Positions 9,504 through 19,048 of a DNA stretch of 64,000 nt are shown in pieces. Each line of letters starts with the position of its first letter. The stretch's first letter is position 1. The notes under the pieces are model-generated. The model searched no databases. It was not told where the DNA came from and was given only the letters and a program-made list of their open reading frames with translations. Both the position numbers and the translations under genes were made by a program. Source of the stretch: Sphaerolaimus hirsutus (Eukaryota; Nematoda; Chromadorea; Monhysterida; Sphaerolaimidae); the NCBI GenBank assembly GCA_964036195.1, contig OZ038458.1:21217832-21281831 (forward strand), written 5' to 3'.

Positions 9504-12500
9504 TTGGGATCGAGGGGGCCAGCAAGCTTACAAGGGGACACCATAGAACAAGTTTGGCACGCTGCGTTGGAGAAGCAAAAACAAGCACGAAGGCGCGCGC
9601 GACAACAGAAGGCTGGGCAAGAAGTGGACGCACAACTTGCTGCAGCTGAGAGTCAAGCAGGAGACAGTGAGTCGAACGATTCGGTTAACCCTGAAACAGA
9701 GGCGCCGGAAGCGCTAGAGGAGAGTGAAAGTCAACGCTGGTCTGGACAGACAGCTGAAGACACCCCGGTAATCAGGTTATCAACGGTTGAAGGTGCAGGG
9801 CCTGCGCCAGACAGTTTCAGTCAGTGGAAGACGCCAGCTGTACCGGCAGCGGCGCGGCAGCTAACGTCCAGCGCAGAAGCTGAAGAAGCGCCTGGGACAA
9901 GCAGACAAGCTGCAGGAAAGGAAGCAGGTAAGACAGGTAAGTGGTCTAAGCTTCGGAGGACACTGGGTTGGAGCGCGGGCAGCTCATCCATATCGCCTGG
10001 AGTGCGATCGGGTTCTGAAGTCGGTTCAGACGGATACGTTGGTGACAGCGAGCCTCTAGGGCAGCCGTCGATTCAACGTGATTATCCTGTGATTGCAGCT
10101 GAGCTTGGAGCTACTGCAGATCAATTTCCCGTGATTGAAAATACCGTAGAGGAATTATTGGAGACAGCGGCGCAGAGTGGAGACACTTCCCCGGCGCTGC
10201 AGTTAAGCCCCCCGAAGAGCACTTCGACGCCGAGAGACGTGTCAGGCAACAGCAGTCGGAATTTATCGAGCGACCAGTCGAGATCACAGAGCGCAACTGC
10301 AAAGGCTAGACGCCAGTTAATTAAGACCGAATTTTCAAGTAACCCCCCCGTGATAATTATTAACAGTCCCGCTAGCAGAATGACAAACAATGGCGCGAAC
10401 CAGACGGCGGCTCCGGCGCTGGAAGACAGGTACGCAAAGGTCACTAATGCGGACTTAATCTACCAAGCTACCATAATGGATCTGGACCCGGTGCAAACAA
10501 CGCCAACCTGTGCACAATGGACACCTAAAAAGGCATGTGCAGCTGCGAAGAAATGGGCAAACATGATGAGTCAGGCGAGACCGGTTGGTGCTTTCTCACA
10601 GAATGGTGGTGAACCAGGGGACTTGCGTATGGTGACACTAATTAAAATGGCTATGAATTTATGGGGAAGTGACCCAGCCGCCGAGGTACCTAGGGTGGAA
10701 CATTTTCTGCAGGAATTCGAAGCGCACCACAGCGTACATGGCGACGATATAGTGGACCTGACGACTGCGTACCAGCAGCATAATCAAGCCGTACAAAATC
10801 AGAATGCGACGCTGGGAGGAAATTCACCGGCCAGTGGCCAGCAGCCGATAGTGCTGACCAATGGTCAAGCAGCGCCCCTACAGTCATCAACGGCACCAGC
10901 GGCGCCCCCGTCGGCAGCTGGAACGAACCAGGTGAGAACTGTTACGCAGCGACGCGCTCGATCCCATTCGCCAGCATCCTCCAGGAGCTCGTCGGCTACA
11001 TCTGAAGTGGCGCGGCCCACAGACCTGGGACAAAATTGGCAATTAGAGCAAAGTAATGCGGCAGTCATCACAGCCTTAGCACAACAATGTGGATATTTTC
11101 GCGGCAAGCCAAATGAGGGTTTCAGGGACTGGAGAAGGAGCTGGGACACGGTATGTGATGCGCTGCGCATAAAATTACAGGAGCGGAAGCCGCTGGTGAA
11201 ATTGTTCCTGAAGGGCAGTGCCAGAGCCATTTTCAACACGCGGTACAGAGAATTGCGCGACCTGAATTACAAGGACATGATGCAGGCACTGGAGAAGTTC
11301 TATGAAAACCCAAATGACAAACATCATGCACAGAGAGAGATTTTTGAAACGCGACAGGGCGCAGATGAGTCGGTACTGGAATGGGCGGTACGTTTGGAAA
11401 AGTTGATCAAACGCGCCTATCCAGGCATGGGTCATGAAAAACGAGGTGACACATGCATGATAAAATTTCATGGAGGGCTGAGAAATGAAATTCGGCGCAA
11501 TGTACCTGTCACGGCGTCTATCACTTGGAAAGAGATGGTTGACAACGCACGCGCACAAGAGAGCTTTCTGGAAGCAGAACAGAGCCAGAATAAGGGAGAA
11601 AAATCCAAACAGGATGTGGTTGCCAGCGCTACAGACAAGGTAATGGACAGGTTGATGGCGCTAAACATGCCCGCCATGGCTGGACTGCCGTCCCAGGCCG
11701 ACAAGACGTTAGAAACAATGGAACAGAAAATGACCGAGAGTGTTGCCAAATTCGACTCTGTGCACCAAGAGATAGCGAAGAAATTAGCGCAACTGGGCGC
11801 GTTGGAAGGTAAACTTTTGGGATTGAATAGGGACCCCCCTAAATTGCCCCCACGAAAATTTGACAAAGGATGTTGGGAATGTGGCTCTGAAGAGCATATC
11901 AGATATGAGTGCCCCAAACTAACCCCAGAACAAAGGGAACAGTATTTCAAAAGGAGCCGCGGCGGCGGAGCATCCAGAGGAAATGGACGTGGGCGCGGCG
12001 GAGGACAACGTGGTGGCTATCAGGGAAATAATCAAGCCCAAGCGATGCAGCCAGGTATGGTGCCCATGCAATACGCATATCCGCAGTGGCAACCAGCGCA
12101 GCCGATGCCTGTACAACCAGCGCAGACGGTACAGAGGGCTGGCGATATGAACATGCAACCGCAAATGATGGCTTATCAAACGCCGCCAGCTAACTGGATG
12201 GCTATGGGACCGGATGGGCGCATGCAACAATATAACATGCAACCGGTACAGGTAAGTAACCCACACGTAGAGTCGCTGAACCCCACGCGAGTGTCCAGTA
12301 CGACTGGAATGACCATGCATGTGCGCGAAGATGATCGCTGCATGATGATACGTCCCGTTAATAAATTAATCCCTGTGATGCAAGGCCTGGAATTAGAGGA
12401 TGAGGAACCTGACGAACTGGTTCCAGAGTCACCCGAAGAGCAGCAGCGCACTACTGGAATGCATGTGCTCGCGCAGGAGCGGGAATTCTGGATCAAACCA

Positions 12501-15500
12501 TGGGCATACATGCGAACTGAAAAAGGTTACCTGTTTCGAACTACCTGGCTGGCCTTTCTACGCAGGATTGGAATGCATGATTTGAGAGAAACGGACTGTA
12601 CGTTGTGGCCTAATTGCCCTGCAGACGACCACTCGGACACGCTGACTGAGGTGCCCTTGGATGTGCTCATGAACATCAGCCTGGACCCGTTTTTGTATGC
12701 CACGCCGGCCGCCCTGCCGCCACGTACTGGCTCCAGCAACCAGGTAGACAGGTATATGGGTTTTCTGTCTACTGAGGAAGGGGTGCGCCCCGCGCCGCGC
12801 GCATATTCAGAACCCCCCTACATGCCTCAGGTCGCACAGTCGCTGTTTTTCGTATTGGCAGTTGGGTTAATTATAATGGGATTAGCCTTTTTGCCGGGCG
12901 CGGGCGCGACTACCATGCCCTCGTTTCCACTGCTCTGCAGCGACTTGACAGATCACTACGATTTATACACGTACCCCCCTCTACCCAATTGCACGGCTAT
13001 TGTTGACACTACGGCGTCATTAGAACGGCCACGAAAATTGACACTGACAATCTACAAGCGAAATATGGTAGAATATCGTGCGGCAGCACACAGGTGTGTG
13101 GCCTCTACCCGAACGGCAAAGACGTATCAGAACTTCTGGGGCGACGTCACGCTGGAAAAGTTTGATTCTAACCCCCGATCGGTGGGCGCCGCCGAGTGCG
13201 AAGGCATGATTAAATATCACAAGTGCAACAATGGGCCCATGACCCCTGTGAGTGATTTGGACAACGCATGGGACACCCAGTACCCCACCAATGTTAGCTA
13301 CTCAGGACATGGATTATACTGTTGCAAATGGGTGAGTGAAACGACGCCACACTGTGGGCTGTTTCGAGGGGAAGTACAAATGAGATATGGAGCCAACACC
13401 ATGCAAAGCACGCTGGGTGAGGTTAGCAAGTGCAATTATGAAATGGGTGCATGCACGCTAGAAGACGGCAGCCAATTAACATGGAAACCGAACCCGAAGG
13501 CGGAATGCCCTTATGAAAAATGGCGTGAAATGCATGGACGCATTAGACAGGACATCTGGCTAGCCGATGATCATACACTATCACTGTCCTTCAGAGCACA
13601 TGAAGAGGTTGAATCATGCGGCATTAAATTATGGAAATCGGACCAGGATATTGTAGTGGCGCCATTTGAGAAGGCAGTGATTCGAAGCGTCAGACAAAAA
13701 CGAGCGCAAGGTCGACCCACGCTGGGAATAGTGAGCGCAGGCCAATTAGCAGCCAGCATGCAGGCGGTATACGAAACAGCAGAACAAACCATGCGCGCAC
13801 AGGCCGTAGCCACCTGCAAGAATGTGCAACACTTCCAAGAATATGTGCGCCTGGCTATGAGCGAACACGCAACTACGACAGCCCGATGGTACATGAATGA
13901 TAACGAAATAATTGCCAAACCTGCGCCGGACGGATTTTTGGTTCACAAATGTTTTGCGGTAAAAACATACGAGATCATGAAAGAGAAGAAGTCTCCAGAA
14001 TGCTACGAAACAGTACCTGTGCAAGTTAGCGTACACGGGCAGAATGTGACGTTGCACATGAATAGGTTGACAAACATTTTGCATTTTCAAGCGATCCCGG
14101 GATCATGCACCAATGCGCACAATCGCGTGGTAATGTTAAATGGACAGTGGTACAAATATCTACCGGAAGTAGGCGGCCTGGAACATTTACCTATGTATAA
14201 CACACACAGTTTCCCGCAGAAATGGCAACAGGAAAAGGTCAAGGATGTGCATCATCAGATTTTTGCCGCCACGACTATGTACAACTTGTCAGAATTATTG
14301 CCGACTACCACCCTAAATGACGTGTGGCATGCATATTCAATCGTGCGGCAAATTACGCAGGGGGCGGAGCCGGAGGTGGAATCACACATGCAAAGGCATC
14401 GAACCTTGGCAAAATCGGTATTGGCGCTGGGATGGTGGGATTTTGACACCTGGCGCACCTGGCTACAAGTATGGATCTATCTGATATGTGCACTGGTCAC
14501 CATGCAGTATTTACTAGCCGCGCTCATGGCTGCAGCGCCGGAAACGGCCGTGACTTTGGTGAACAGGGCAAAGGAAAAAATCAAAAGGCGGCCAAAGACA
14601 GAAGAAAAGTCCAATATCATTGTCGAATTGGCTGAGGACCGCCCTAGCGAACAGGTAAAGGTAAGAACGGTAATTAACCCGTGCGTGGGAATGCCAAGTG
14701 GCGTGCCCGCACTCACGGGCGCGCGTCGTTTTCCCGCTATACAATACAGCATCAACAGAAAATGCGATCTGGAAGAAGAATCGGTGTGCATGATCACTTT
14801 CTCGACGGAAGAAAGAGATAACATACATCAAGTAGCCAACCGACGTGAAGAGATCGTGCATGTGTATTACAGCCCATCCATTACCATAACCATCGATGGG
14901 AGAGAATATCGAAGATGTCTACTGGACACGGGCGCCATGCGATCATTATGCAACAGAGACGTGCTGATGCGACACAAGGAAAAGGCTACTAAACATGACG
15001 AAGTTTCACCTATTGGAGCCCTTAGGTGTGCAGCAGACTCGAAACTTTTGGTATTGGGACAAATGGAAGTACCGGTAACCATGGGAAACCACACCTTCGG
15101 GATTGTGTTTCAGGCAGTGAACGGATTAGCTGGTGAAATTCTAATTGGTGCAGATGTCTTACGGCACATGGTAGTAGACCTACCTGCAAGGGAATTACGA
15201 ATCCCTACGGCTAATGCGATCATTCCTTTTGACAACCCAGACCCGGAAGTGCAGCAGCGCAGAATTTACGCTATTGTGAATGAAAAAATAGAAATTCTGG
15301 CTAGACATGAAGCGCTAGTGACGGCGAAATTATCTGCCCCCATGGATGAAAAGTTATTTACGGTCATGGGATTGGATACGGTAGGCGAACGCTGTGGAGT
15401 TATGGCTGCTTCAGCGGCGTATGAAACCAGTGCCCCCGTGTTTCAGGTGAGATGTGCAAATGTACGAAATCAGCCCGTAGTGCTACAGGTAGGACAGCGC

Positions 15501-16103
15501 ATTGCGGTGGTCGAACCAGTGGATTGCGTGCTGAAGGTGAAACCTGGAGACCCTCCCGCTGAATGGGTGAAGCAGTGCTATGACAGAGATGTGTGTCGAC
15601 AGGTTCAAGCGACTGAACCTCCCCCCAAAGTAGCCGAAGACAAATTAGGACCTCCACTGCAAGTTGCATGTCCAGATGGACACGTGATGGAATTTACCGT
15701 GCCAGAAACATTGACGGACGAACGCAGAGAGGAACTGAAAAAGGTGATTTTGCAGTACAAAGAAGCTTTTGCCCGACATAAGTACGACATCGGCTACAGC
15801 GAATTAGTGGACTACCGGTTGCAATTAGTGGATAAAAAACCAATTGCATGCAGAATGTACCGGTTGAGTCTGGATGATCAGCAATACTTAGAAAATCATT
15901 TGAGATGCCTCATCGAGCACGACATCGTGGAACCCAGTACGAGCCCGTATTGTGCCCCCACGTTGGTGGTATCCAAACCGGATGGAGCGAAGCGGATGGT
16001 AATTGATTACAGACGCCTGAACGCTGTTTTGCACGCTCCCCAATTCCCATTACCCCGCTTAGATGAAACAGTCGAATCTTTATGTAGCTGCAAGTATTTT
16101 TAG
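9504..16103 (+). CDS. Gag / Env-like / protease / RT N-terminal polyprotein
   Basis: The frame is open from 9417; 9504 is only a TTG and the first ATG is not until 10380 (residue 293 counting from 9504), so the true start is unknown. Residues 1-290 are low-complexity. Residues 500-695 resemble a Ty3-type capsid. A CCHC knuckle has C790, C793, H798 and C803, followed by an RGG-rich stretch (816-845) and a P/Q/M-rich stretch. Residues 1107-1680 form the Env-like region (separate entry). An aspartic protease has D-T-G-A at 1808-1811 and a second LIGADVL-type motif near 1880. RT fingers begin near 2100 (VIDYRRLN, FPLPRLDE). The frame ends at TAG 16101-16103 inside the RT core because of a T5 run (16097-16101); the next RT segment continues in another frame. 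No stop or frameshift separates Gag, Env-like and Pol, unlike most retroelements. Confidence 0.9.
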   Translation: MGSRGPASLQGDTIEQVWHAALEKQKQARRRARQQKAGQEVDAQLAAAESQAGDSESNDSVNPETEAPEALEESESQRWSGQTAEDTPVIRLSTVEGAGPAPDSFSQWKTPAVPAAARQLTSSAEAEEAPGTSRQAAGKEAGKTGKWSKLRRTLGWSAGSSSISPGVRSGSEVGSDGYVGDSEPLGQPSIQRDYPVIAAELGATADQFPVIENTVEELLETAAQSGDTSPALQLSPPKSTSTPRDVSGNSSRNLSSDQSRSQSATAKARRQLIKTEFSSNPPVIIINSPASRMTNNGANQTAAPALEDRYAKVTNADLIYQATIMDLDPVQTTPTCAQWTPKKACAAAKKWANMMSQARPVGAFSQNGGEPGDLRMVTLIKMAMNLWGSDPAAEVPRVEHFLQEFEAHHSVHGDDIVDLTTAYQQHNQAVQNQNATLGGNSPASGQQPIVLTNGQAAPLQSSTAPAAPPSAAGTNQVRTVTQRRARSHSPASSRSSSATSEVARPTDLGQNWQLEQSNAAVITALAQQCGYFRGKPNEGFRDWRRSWDTVCDALRIKLQERKPLVKLFLKGSARAIFNTRYRELRDLNYKDMMQALEKFYENPNDKHHAQREIFETRQGADESVLEWAVRLEKLIKRAYPGMGHEKRGDTCMIKFHGGLRNEIRRNVPVTASITWKEMVDNARAQESFLEAEQSQNKGEKSKQDVVASATDKVMDRLMALNMPAMAGLPSQADKTLETMEQKMTESVAKFDSVHQEIAKKLAQLGALEGKLLGLNRDPPKLPPRKFDKGCWECGSEEHIRYECPKLTPEQREQYFKRSRGGGASRGNGRGRGGGQRGGYQGNNQAQAMQPGMVPMQYAYPQWQPAQPMPVQPAQTVQRAGDMNMQPQMMAYQTPPANWMAMGPDGRMQQYNMQPVQVSNPHVESLNPTRVSSTTGMTMHVREDDRCMMIRPVNKLIPVMQGLELEDEEPDELVPESPEEQQRTTGMHVLAQEREFWIKPWAYMRTEKGYLFRTTWLAFLRRIGMHDLRETDCTLWPNCPADDHSDTLTEVPLDVLMNISLDPFLYATPAALPPRTGSSNQVDRYMGFLSTEEGVRPAPRAYSEPPYMPQVAQSLFFVLAVGLIIMGLAFLPGAGATTMPSFPLLCSDLTDHYDLYTYPPLPNCTAIVDTTASLERPRKLTLTIYKRNMVEYRAAAHRCVASTRTAKTYQNFWGDVTLEKFDSNPRSVGAAECEGMIKYHKCNNGPMTPVSDLDNAWDTQYPTNVSYSGHGLYCCKWVSETTPHCGLFRGEVQMRYGANTMQSTLGEVSKCNYEMGACTLEDGSQLTWKPNPKAECPYEKWREMHGRIRQDIWLADDHTLSLSFRAHEEVESCGIKLWKSDQDIVVAPFEKAVIRSVRQKRAQGRPTLGIVSAGQLAASMQAVYETAEQTMRAQAVATCKNVQHFQEYVRLAMSEHATTTARWYMNDNEIIAKPAPDGFLVHKCFAVKTYEIMKEKKSPECYETVPVQVSVHGQNVTLHMNRLTNILHFQAIPGSCTNAHNRVVMLNGQWYKYLPEVGGLEHLPMYNTHSFPQKWQQEKVKDVHHQIFAATTMYNLSELLPTTTLNDVWHAYSIVRQITQGAEPEVESHMQRHRTLAKSVLALGWWDFDTWRTWLQVWIYLICALVTMQYLLAALMAAAPETAVTLVNRAKEKIKRRPKTEEKSNIIVELAEDRPSEQVKVRTVINPCVGMPSGVPALTGARRFPAIQYSINRKCDLEEESVCMITFSTEERDNIHQVANRREEIVHVYYSPSITITIDGREYRRCLLDTGAMRSLCNRDVLMRHKEKATKHDEVSPIGALRCAADSKLLVLGQMEVPVTMGNHTFGIVFQAVNGLAGEILIGADVLRHMVVDLPARELRIPTANAIIPFDNPDPEVQQRRIYAIVNEKIEILARHEALVTAKLSAPMDEKLFTVMGLDTVGERCGVMAASAAYETSAPVFQVRCANVRNQPVVLQVGQRIAVVEPVDCVLKVKPGDPPAEWVKQCYDRDVCRQVQATEPPPKVAEDKLGPPLQVACPDGHVMEFTVPETLTDERREELKKVILQYKEAFARHKYDIGYSELVDYRLQLVDKKPIACRMYRLSLDDQQYLENHLRCLIEHDIVEPSTSPYCAPTLVVSKPDGAKRMVIDYRRLNAVLHAPQFPLPRLDETVESLCSCKYF
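12822..14590 (+). other. Env-like transmembrane glycoprotein region inside the polyprotein
   Basis: An ATG at 12822 (residue 1107) is followed within a few residues by a hydrophobic segment (1113-1135). It ends in GAGA, which looks like a signal peptide or signal anchor. A cysteine-rich ectodomain follows, with N-glycosylation sequons (NCT, NVS, NVT, NLS). A basic RQKR at 1397-1400 fits a furin-type site near the middle, and a second strong hydrophobic segment lies at 1650-1679. The layout is that of a cleaved viral-type surface/fusion glycoprotein. I cannot assign a fold class. A faint organisational resemblance to mononegavirus-type glycoproteins captured by other retroelements is only an impression. 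It lies between Gag and protease, where env is not normally found. An AG after a pyrimidine-rich stretch at 12775-12776 could make 12822 the first ATG of a spliced RNA. Confidence 0.7.
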
Positions 16104-17982
16104 CAGTGCTGACATAAATCAAGCTTTCTATAACATTGCTTTGCATCCAGATGATCGACACATCACGTCATTCAGAAATGTTTTTGGACAATTTCAACTG
16201 AAACGTTTACCCATGGGATTAAAATGCTCACCTAGTTTAGCGCAGCGCTGTTTTGAATTAGCTATGGCCGGTTTAATACATCGAAATGTGTTACTATACA
16301 TCGACGATTTACTAATTTATAGTGCAACCTGGGAAACCCATTTATATGACATAGGACAGGTGTTAGAAAGATTAATTAGAAATAATTTCAAAATTAGTCC
16401 AAAAAAGTGTTTTTTCGCACGCGTCACAGCTGTACGTTTTCTAGGATTTATGATTGGACGTGACGGCGTGTGCGTACCGGACGACAAACGACACATAATT
16501 CAGGACTGGCCGGTACCCACTACCGTAAAAGAGGTCAAGGGTTTTCTGGGAGCTATCGGTTTTTTCAGACGCATGATTCACAGATGTGCCGAATTAGCTG
16601 TACCTTTGTCAAATCTCACGCGTACGGGACCACGAGAAAATTATAATAGCGACACCCCAGTAGATTTGACATCGAAACCCAAGGCACTGGAGGCTTTTCA
16701 TAAGCTCAAGGAAACATTGTTAGGAAGCCCATGTTTGCAATTTCCCGACCCTAAACGCATGTTCATAATTATCACAGACGCCTCTAAAATTGCCGTTGCA
16801 GGCGTACTGGCACAACGAGCAGAGGACGAGAAAATACTACATGCATGTGCCTTTTACAGCCGGAAGTTAGGTGCAACCCAAAGCAAATGGCCAGCAATTT
16901 CACTGGAAGCGTGTGCAATCTACGAAAGTATACGTAACTGGCATTGTTATTTGGCGGGGCGGCCCTTTGAAGTTTGGACTGACGCCAAGAGTATTTCGTG
17001 GGTAAAGAATCCTAATTTAGAGACTACCCCGCACGCCATGTTACACAAGTTCGCGCTAGCAATTACGCCGTACCAAATCACGTTCAAACACTTGAGGGGA
17101 AAAAGTAACGAATTGGCAGATGCATTATCTAGAAGACAAGACGCGCCAGTGGTATTCGACGAGAAAAAGGACCTGGATGAGGCTTTTGAGCAGTTCGCAC
17201 AAGTTACGTGCCGTGAAATCGCTATCCCGCACGATAAGCAGGTTACGGTAGCTGCGGCGAGCAGGGCAGCGTTTCAGCCAATCAGCGAACGAAGCGGCGT
17301 AAACGAGGAGGCGGAGTTACTGCGACCAATCAGCGACCGGACGCGCGGGCGAAAAGAGGCGGAGTCACCCGGGCTGCGAGAGCGGCAGCGGAACGCGGAA
17401 GCGCCTGGAACCGGAACAATGGCTGGTGGTTCAGGAGCCGGAAATGAAGTTGTTCCGGGTTTGACGAGTGTAAACAAGCGCAGTACGATCATGGCACTAC
17501 CTCCAATGACCTCGGTTGACAAATTGAAGCGACTACAAGCAGAAGAACCGTACATAGCCACAACCATAGAAGTGTGTCGCGCAGATAATTTTTACAGCGC
17601 CGCGCCGTATTTTATTGACCAATACGGTTTGTTATGTCGCCAGGCGGGAACGTCCCAAATACCAGGTATACAATTATACGACCCCGTATGTATTCCGTCG
17701 GAATTAGTTCCATTCGTATTAGAATTAGCTCACAATCACCCTACGGCGGGCCATTTAGGAATAATAAAAACATTTGAAAGATTACAGGAATTCGCGTGGT
17801 TTCCAGGAATGCGGCCAGAAAGTGCGCGCTGGGTTGCCACCTGCCCTTCGTGCAACGCCAAGAAAGGTCTCAGAGCGGCAATGCGAACTCAAATGGTGTG
17901 CCGCCAGGTAGCCAAAAGGCCAGGTGATGTGATAGCGGTAGACGCAATAGGACCTTTACTAACCACGAAACGCAGAAACTGA
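16063..17982 (+). CDS. RT core, RNase H and integrase N-terminal half (frameshifted)
   Basis: The frame is shifted relative to the Gag-protease frame; the switch falls at the T5 run near 16101 in the middle of RT, so it is a lesion and not a normal gag-pol signal. The YIDD catalytic box is at 16297-16308. RNase H (about 16770-17140) shows TDAS, an acidic-helix E, WTDAK and NELADALSR. A charged linker follows. The integrase HHCC finger is at about 17730-17870 (H-H then CPSC), and the first catalytic aspartate is in the GDVIAVDA segment near 17941. The frame ends at TGA 17980-17982. The same frame reopens at once in the next segment, so this is a nonsense change. The nominal start at 16063 is an artefact. 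Confidence 0.9.
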   Translation: MKQSNLYVAASIFSSADINQAFYNIALHPDDRHITSFRNVFGQFQLKRLPMGLKCSPSLAQRCFELAMAGLIHRNVLLYIDDLLIYSATWETHLYDIGQVLERLIRNNFKISPKKCFFARVTAVRFLGFMIGRDGVCVPDDKRHIIQDWPVPTTVKEVKGFLGAIGFFRRMIHRCAELAVPLSNLTRTGPRENYNSDTPVDLTSKPKALEAFHKLKETLLGSPCLQFPDPKRMFIIITDASKIAVAGVLAQRAEDEKILHACAFYSRKLGATQSKWPAISLEACAIYESIRNWHCYLAGRPFEVWTDAKSISWVKNPNLETTPHAMLHKFALAITPYQITFKHLRGKSNELADALSRRQDAPVVFDEKKDLDEAFEQFAQVTCREIAIPHDKQVTVAAASRAAFQPISERSGVNEEAELLRPISDRTRGRKEAESPGLRERQRNAEAPGTGTMAGGSGAGNEVVPGLTSVNKRSTIMALPPMTSVDKLKRLQAEEPYIATTIEVCRADNFYSAAPYFIDQYGLLCRQAGTSQIPGIQLYDPVCIPSELVPFVLELAHNHPTAGHLGIIKTFERLQEFAWFPGMRPESARWVATCPSCNAKKGLRAAMRTQMVCRQVAKRPGDVIAVDAIGPLLTTKRRN

Positions 17983-17985
17983 CAT

Positions 17986-18822
17986 GTGTTAGTATTTGTT
18001 GATCAGTGCACACGTTTTGGAATTGCTGTGCCCGTTCCCGACATAAAACAAGACACAGTATCATTTGCATTTCTGTTGCACATTTTGCCTATATTTAGTG
18101 TGCCGGCCATTATACTCAGTGATAACGCCCCTAGCTTTACCGAGGGCACTTTTGCCAAGCTTCTACAATATTTGAACGCGACCCAACATACATCATTTGC
18201 GTACACCCCCAAGAGCAACGGAATGGTGGAACGTAGGAATGGTGTTCTGATGGAAATAGTATCACACTACGTAAATCGTACACATGACGATTGGGACATA
18301 CATTTAGGCGCCGCTGTACACGCGTACAATACATCGAAACACCCTTCCTTGCAAACCACCCCCTATGCGTTGCTATTTGGCAAGCCTGCTGCGTCCATGT
18401 GGGAGCGTATGATCGAGCCTCCCCCTGACAACGAGGCATTGCCCTCATTGCCGCATAAGCGCGCTCTTATAAATGAATTAGGCGCGCGTCTGACCACAGC
18501 ACGCGAAGCAGCGCACACCGCTTTAGCAAAGGCGCAGCAAAAAGAGCAATTTTACGCCAATCGCCGTGCGCGCCGATTGAATGTGCAACGCGGGCAAGCG
18601 GTACGCGTATACACGCCGCGTATTACTCAGTTGACGGGCCCTAGTAAGAAATTCGCGCCTCGCTTTATCGGCCCGTATGAGTGCATTGATTATGCCCACC
18701 CATTAGTGACTTTATTCAACAATATTAATAAGAAAATTTATGTAGTTCATGCAGATCGTTGCAAGGCAACCAGTGAATATTTAATCCCCCCTTCTTACAG
18801 TGAATTATACGGCGACGGCTAA
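17986..18822 (+). CDS. Integrase catalytic core and C-terminal domain
   Basis: This continues the frame of the previous segment after the TGA at 17980-17982. It holds the rest of the integrase core: the second aspartate in LSDNAPSF (about 18118) and the glutamate in NGMVERRNG (about 18220). The tail has a basic stretch and a GPY/F-type motif (FIGPYE near 18666), as in many Ty3/gypsy integrases. It ends at TAA 18820-18822. A 226-bp gap follows before the helicase ORF. This copy would not make full-length integrase without readthrough. Confidence 0.9.
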   Translation: MLVFVDQCTRFGIAVPVPDIKQDTVSFAFLLHILPIFSVPAIILSDNAPSFTEGTFAKLLQYLNATQHTSFAYTPKSNGMVERRNGVLMEIVSHYVNRTHDDWDIHLGAAVHAYNTSKHPSLQTTPYALLFGKPAASMWERMIEPPPDNEALPSLPHKRALINELGARLTTAREAAHTALAKAQQKEQFYANRRARRLNVQRGQAVRVYTPRITQLTGPSKKFAPRFIGPYECIDYAHPLVTLFNNINKKIYVVHADRCKATSEYLIPPSYSELYGDG

Positions 18823-18934
18823 AATTGATTAATTAGCTGATTAATTAGCCGTTACGACCATCGCCGCCGCGTCAAACAACCCGGAACCAGGTATGACAGG
18901 TATGAAGTGTGTGTGAAAGTGTGCGTGTGTTTTT

Positions 18935-18936
18935 AG
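18935..18936 (+). promoter_or_regulatory. Candidate splice acceptor ahead of the helicase ORF
   Basis: GTGCGTGTGTTTTTAG is a plausible 3' splice site, 112 bases before the helicase ATG, with no ATG in between. It would let a spliced RNA present the helicase as its first ORF. This is inference only. Confidence 0.4.
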
Positions 18937-19048
18937 GAAGCTCGTGCACCCCTTTTGCCCACGGGCAACTGGACCGCACGAGTTCTTATTACTTTCCCCG
19001 TTCATAAAACTTCGCAATTAATTATTTTATCACATATTTATAATTATA

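Noticed and set aside
16063..16103. Programmed frameshift between two pol frames
   Set aside because: The break lies in the conserved RT core at a homopolymer, not at a Gag-Pol or domain boundary; a mutation or sequencing error is simpler.
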